Source of the DNA: an uncultured Treponema sp.
Lineage (GTDB): Bacteria; Spirochaetota; Spirochaetia; Treponematales; Treponemataceae
Assembly: GCA_937893155.1 (NCBI GenBank)
Contig: CALBGU010000252.1
Location: forward strand, 1-16,680
Direction: 5' to 3'
DNA length: 16,680 nt
Under the pieces are notes generated by a model. It made no database searches, had not been told where the DNA came from, and saw nothing but the letters and a program-made list of their open reading frames with translations. The translations under genes and the position numbers were made by a program. Positions 13,718 through 16,680 of this stretch are shown here, one piece after another; positions within the stretch are counted from its first letter, which is position 1; every line of letters begins with the position of its first letter.

Positions 13718-13990
13718 ATTGCCGCATTTGCGCCCGCCATTCTGTTTACCGCAAAAAACACTCGTTTTTTCTGCCCGCCGCGTGTTTGCCGCATTTTCCG
13801 TCCGTTTTTTCCGCCCCAACAGCGCGTTTTCGCAAAAAAACACTCGTTTTTTACGCCCGCCGACTGTTTGCCGCATTTTCCGCCTGTTTTTTCTGCCCCA
13901 ACAGCGCGTTTTCGCAAAAAAACACAAGTTTTGTGCGCCCGCCGACTGTTTGCCTTATTTTCCGAGCGTTTTTTCCGCGGCGGCAATCAG
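13718..13990. repeat. 82-bp tandem repeat array between cobA-hemD and hemB
   Basis: Two full units, 13784-13865 and 13866-13947, differ at about 7 of 82 positions. A third, partial unit runs from 13948 into the 3' end of cobA-hemD to about 13990, and two shortened, degenerate units precede them (from about 13718 and 13744). The first full unit contains a perfect 7-bp stem, AAAAAAC with GTTTTTT around ACTC, terminator-like on either strand; the second has CACAA with TTGTG. Because 82 is not a multiple of three, apparent reading frames through the array are not conserved genes. Confidence 0.85.
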
Positions 13991-15481
13991 TGCCTGCACC
14001 ATTGATTCTGCCGTATGCTCTTTTGACAAAATGCACCGCGCTTCTCCGATTTCTTTTGCACATTCGCCAAGCGTCGAAAGCCCAATGCACACGATTTTTG
14101 CGCTGTCTTTCAGTGCGTTTATGCGATGAGAGCGGCAGAACGCAAAAAAAGCGCGCACGGCAAACGCCGACGAAAATGCCACAAAATCCAGCGCACACGC
14201 ATTTTGCGCAAAAAGCGAAAGCAATTCGCTATCTGCCGCCGTTTTGTAAATGTGCGCGTCGCAAAACGGGATTTTCGCCGCCTCAAAAACACGGTTAAGC
14301 TCCGCAGAGCCCTCTTCTGCGCGCACGGCAAGCACCGATTTCGCTGTTTTGCCGTATATTTTTGCAAACGACTCGGCAAGGCTTTTCACCCCCGCATTTT
14401 CAGGCACAAAATCCGCGATAAATCCACGCGCGCGCAGTGTTTTCGCCGAGGCTTTTCCCACCGTGCAAAACTTGAGATGAGAAAGAGAGCGCATATCCAG
14501 CGCAGATTGTGCAAGACGGTCAAAAAATAGCTCGATGCCCGCCGAACTCGTAAAAATCACCCAGTCAAAGTGCGAAAATCCCGATGCAAAAAGTGCCGAA
14601 AGCGCCGTTTCGTTCGGTTCGATTTTGACGAATGGCGCACAAAACACGTCCGCCCCCGCGCCCAAAAAAGCGCGCCGCTGTTTTTCGACGAGCTGTTTTG
14701 TTCCCGCCACGCCGATTTTGAGAGCCGAAAGCGCACAATCCGCGCTCACAAAATGGAACGCCGCCGTTTTTCCCACCACGATGACCGCCGGAGAGTGCAC
14801 AAGAGCGCGCTCGATTTCCGCCGTCAGCGTGCCCAGTGTCGCGTCGATACGGCGGCTCTGCGGTGTGCTTCCGCGCTCAATGACGGCGACGGGAGTCTGT
14901 GCGCTCATTCCGCCTGCGATAAGCCCGCGCGAAATCTGCGCCGAGGCTTCCACGCCCATTAAAAAGACAAGCGTTTCCGTACCGTCATTTGCGAATCGTG
15001 AAAAATAGTCATCACAAAGCGAATCGGCAAGGTGCGCCGTAATCACGCGGAACGAACGGGCAACGCCGCGGTGCGTGACGGGGATTCCCGAAAGCTCGGG
15101 CACTGCGATTGCGCTCGTCACGCCCGGAATGAGCGCATACGGCACGCCCGCCGCCGAAAGCGCCGCCGCTTCCTCTCCGCCGCGCCCAAACACAAACGGG
15201 TCGCCGCCTTTTAAGCGCACCACCGTTTTGCCTTCTTTTGCCTTTTGAATCAGGATTTCGTTGATTTTCTCCTGCGAAACGCTGTGCTTTCCCGGGATTT
15301 TCCCCGCAAAAATCTTTTCCGCGCCCGCCTTACATTCCCCCAGCAGCACCGCACTCGAAAGATTGTCGTACACCACTGCGTCCGCGCTCTGCAAAAGGGC
15401 AAGAGAACGCACCGTAATCAAATCGTCCGCGCCCGTGCCTGCGCCCACCAAAAACACAGCACCCATTTTTTCGTTCTTCAT
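13955..15481 (-). CDS. cobA-hemD: Fused uroporphyrinogen-III C-methyltransferase / uroporphyrinogen-III synthase
   Basis: A 508-residue bifunctional enzyme. Residues 1 to about 250 are the SAM-dependent methyltransferase (CobA/SUMT): FLVGAGTGADDLITVRSL (10-27), VVRLKGGDPFVFGRGGEE (87-104) and PGVTSAIAVPELSGIPVTHR (119-138). Residues from about 255 on are HemD, which cyclises hydroxymethylbilane; weakly conserved as usual, but with DWVIFTSSAGIELFF and DFVAFSSAFAVRAFF. Together they convert hydroxymethylbilane to precorrin-2, the branch to cobalamin or siroheme. The SAM-binding loop reads GAGTGADD rather than the usual GAGPGDPD. The start overlaps the hemC stop by 4 bp (ATGA), so the two are coupled. 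The last codons belong to the 82-bp repeat unit. Such fusions are common in clostridia and other anaerobes. Confidence 0.93.
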   Translation of the reverse strand: MKNEKMGAVFLVGAGTGADDLITVRSLALLQSADAVVYDNLSSAVLLGECKAGAEKIFAGKIPGKHSVSQEKINEILIQKAKEGKTVVRLKGGDPFVFGRGGEEAAALSAAGVPYALIPGVTSAIAVPELSGIPVTHRGVARSFRVITAHLADSLCDDYFSRFANDGTETLVFLMGVEASAQISRGLIAGGMSAQTPVAVIERGSTPQSRRIDATLGTLTAEIERALVHSPAVIVVGKTAAFHFVSADCALSALKIGVAGTKQLVEKQRRAFLGAGADVFCAPFVKIEPNETALSALFASGFSHFDWVIFTSSAGIELFFDRLAQSALDMRSLSHLKFCTVGKASAKTLRARGFIADFVPENAGVKSLAESFAKIYGKTAKSVLAVRAEEGSAELNRVFEAAKIPFCDAHIYKTAADSELLSLFAQNACALDFVAFSSAFAVRAFFAFCRSHRINALKDSAKIVCIGLSTLGECAKEIGEARCILSKEHTAESMVQALIAAAEKTLGK

Positions 15482-16398
15482 TTTCTGCCAGTCAGCCGCT
15501 CAAAAACAATATCGCACAAATAGCTCCACGACGCCGCATCGCCCGTTTTTATCACTTTATGCGGAAATCCGTCGCGTTCAATAATGCCAGTTACGCTCAT
15601 CGTGCCGTCTTCCACCGTGCCTGAAATCTGGCAATACACGCCAACAGGCTCCGAACAGCCGAAGCCCAAAAGCGAAAGCAAATACCGCTCCGCCGTCAAT
15701 TCTGCCATCGTTTTTTCATCGTTGATAGCGCTAATAATTTCTTTGATTTCGCTGTCGTCTTTTCTGCCTTCTACGGCGATAATCGCCTGTCCGCCCGCAG
15801 GAACAACATCGCTCGCACTAAAATAGCGGTATTCCAAATCCCCTTCGTTGTCGAGCGAAAGCCGCTTGAGTCCCGCAGCCGCAAGGATTATGCAATCGAC
15901 TTCACCGTCGCGCAATTTGGAAATCCGAGTTGGAACATTGCCGCGAAGCAACGTACACTTGCACGACAACAATCGCTCAAACTGCATTTTGCGTCTCGGG
16001 CTTGACGTGCCTACATAAATCGAATCGCCGTAAAACTTGGAGAGCGAACCGCCTTTTTGCACCAAAACGCCGCGCAAATACACCAAAACATCGCGCACAT
16101 CGCCGCGGGGAAGCACACCCAGAATCGACAGTCCGTCGGGTATTTTCATCGGCATATCTTTTGCGCAGTGCACCGCAATATCGATGTCGCCCATTAAAAG
16201 CGCGTCCTGAAATTCCTCCACAAACACGCCCTTTCCGCCGAACGACGAAATCGGCGCTAACGATTTATCGCCCTGCGTTACTTTTACCACAATTTCCGTT
16301 TCGACATTCGGAAATTTGTGTTTTATTGCATTCACCACCATCTCGGTTTGCTTAAGCGCAAGGTCGCTCCGTCGCGTTCCAATCCTGATTTTCCGCAT
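15478..16398 (-). CDS. hemC: Hydroxymethylbilane synthase (porphobilinogen deaminase)
   Basis: A 306-residue HemC that joins four porphobilinogens into hydroxymethylbilane. IRIGTRRSDLAL opens domain 1; VHCAKDMP carries the catalytic Asp81 (usually VHSMKDVP); GTSSPRRKMQ binds the substrate side chains; and FGCSEPVG holds Cys248, to which the dipyrromethane cofactor is attached. Length is normal. I chose the ATG at 16398, with GAGG (16409-16406) 7 bases ahead; a TTG directly before it is less likely. It is the first gene of the tetrapyrrole set in this window, and its stop overlaps cobA-hemD. A possible -10 element TATAGT lies at 16467-16462, without a good -35 box. Confidence 0.95.
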   Translation of the reverse strand: MRKIRIGTRRSDLALKQTEMVVNAIKHKFPNVETEIVVKVTQGDKSLAPISSFGGKGVFVEEFQDALLMGDIDIAVHCAKDMPMKIPDGLSILGVLPRGDVRDVLVYLRGVLVQKGGSLSKFYGDSIYVGTSSPRRKMQFERLLSCKCTLLRGNVPTRISKLRDGEVDCIILAAAGLKRLSLDNEGDLEYRYFSASDVVPAGGQAIIAVEGRKDDSEIKEIISAINDEKTMAELTAERYLLSLLGFGCSEPVGVYCQISGTVEDGTMSVTGIIERDGFPHKVIKTGDAASWSYLCDIVFERLTGRK

Positions 16399-16476
16399 CA
16401 ATAATCCTCTTCACATTTTTCACAAAACACAACTTTGAGGCTCAAAAATAATCTCATTCAAACTATATCATATTGC

Positions 16477-16503
16477 CGTTAAAAAGAGAAAGACTTTTTA
16501 ACG
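16477..16503. other. Perfect 10-bp inverted repeat upstream of hemC, possible terminator
   Basis: CGTTAAAAAG (16477-16486) pairs with CTTTTTAACG (16494-16503) around a 7-base loop. It could end transcription entering from outside the window or act as an attenuator in the hemC leader. Only a short T run follows on the + strand, and none on the - strand. Confidence 0.5.
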
Positions 16504-16552
16504 TTTTGCATACATTTATTTTCGGGATTCCAAATCACATTCGGAAATCGGG

Positions 16553-16644
16553 TAGTGTTACAAAAGGAATGCTGAAACAACAATGGGAAAAGTTGTATTA
16601 TATAGTCTACGATAAACATAACACTAACTTGTCCCCATTGTTGT
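16553..16644. other. Interleaved inverted repeats at the right edge (pseudoknot-like order)
   Basis: TAGTGTTA (16553-16560) pairs with TAACACTA (16619-16626), and ACAACAATGGG (16577-16587) pairs with CCCATTGTTGT (16634-16644). The arms are in the order A-B-A'-B'. A TATAAT on the - strand (16605-16600) lies between them. No gene is recognised from 16399 to the window end. Confidence 0.5.
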
Positions 16645-16680
16645 AGTATAAATATAAAACGAAACGGCAAAAAACGCAAT

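Noticed and set aside
13718..13990. CRISPR array
   Set aside because: The 82-bp units are contiguous and nearly identical throughout, with no unique spacers, and no cas genes are present.
13675..14298. Several overlapping reading frames of 100-170 codons in the repeat region and end of cobA-hemD
   Set aside because: They arise from the 82-bp tandem repeat and from the GC-rich complement of hemD; their proteins are low-complexity, repeated in different frames and lack ribosome sites.
16479..16679. 66-codon - strand frame at the right edge
   Set aside because: It crosses the inverted repeats and the 10-bp hairpin, has no ribosome site and no recognisable motif. It could be the tail of something beyond the window, but this cannot be supported.
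16399..16680. Cobalamin riboswitch upstream of hemC
   Set aside because: The tetrapyrrole operon made this plausible, but I found no B12-box (GCCACTG-like) sequence in the right position on the - strand.

Overview
The window looks like chromosome from an anaerobic host-associated bacterium. A treponeme (spirochaete) is my best guess, but only a tentative one: the combination of LicD, DUF4143 ATPase, GNAT toxin-like pair, a poly-G tract and a fused cobA-hemD fits, yet no ribosomal or other marker gene is present to prove it. Genes start with clear GGAGG-type Shine-Dalgarno sites. The left part is AT-rich and mosaic; the right part is visibly richer in GC.

Left arm, about 8-9973, all on the + strand, is a surface polysaccharide locus interrupted by accessory genes. 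It starts with an EpsG/Wzy-like membrane polymerase and a family 2 glycosyltransferase. A broken 15-codon start of an ispD-like gene follows, then a two-gene antitoxin/GNAT-like module with its own promoter and terminator. Next is a tight ispD-like / NAD-dependent epimerase / licD operon, which together should make and transfer an activated alditol-phosphate-type decoration. After that come an AAA+ ATPase of the DUF4143 type, set between palindrome-rich spacers, a tiny ORF, a family 4 glycosyltransferase ending in a run of nine G, and a second family 4 glycosyltransferase split by a frameshift.

Right arm, about 9997-16398, is entirely on the - strand and convergent with the left arm (23 bp between the stop codons). 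In transcription order it reads hemC, cobA-hemD fusion, hemB, then a large membrane hybrid histidine kinase. HemB makes porphobilinogen, HemC hydroxymethylbilane, HemD uroporphyrinogen III, and the CobA half precorrin-2, so the cluster points to cobalamin or siroheme; hemA and hemL are not in the window. hemC and cobA-hemD overlap by 4 bp. The space before hemB holds an 82-bp tandem repeat that includes the end of the hemD coding region.

Most notable: the kinase has Tyr where the phospho-accepting His should be, and its first receiver has lost its key residues; the ispD remnant and 27-bp direct repeat that bracket the GNAT module; a 22-bp boxA-like sequence shared by two accessory-gene leaders; twin palindromes ahead of the ATPase; the poly-G tract that could switch translational coupling; and the 82-bp repeat array. 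I did not find a convincing wholly new multi-gene system.
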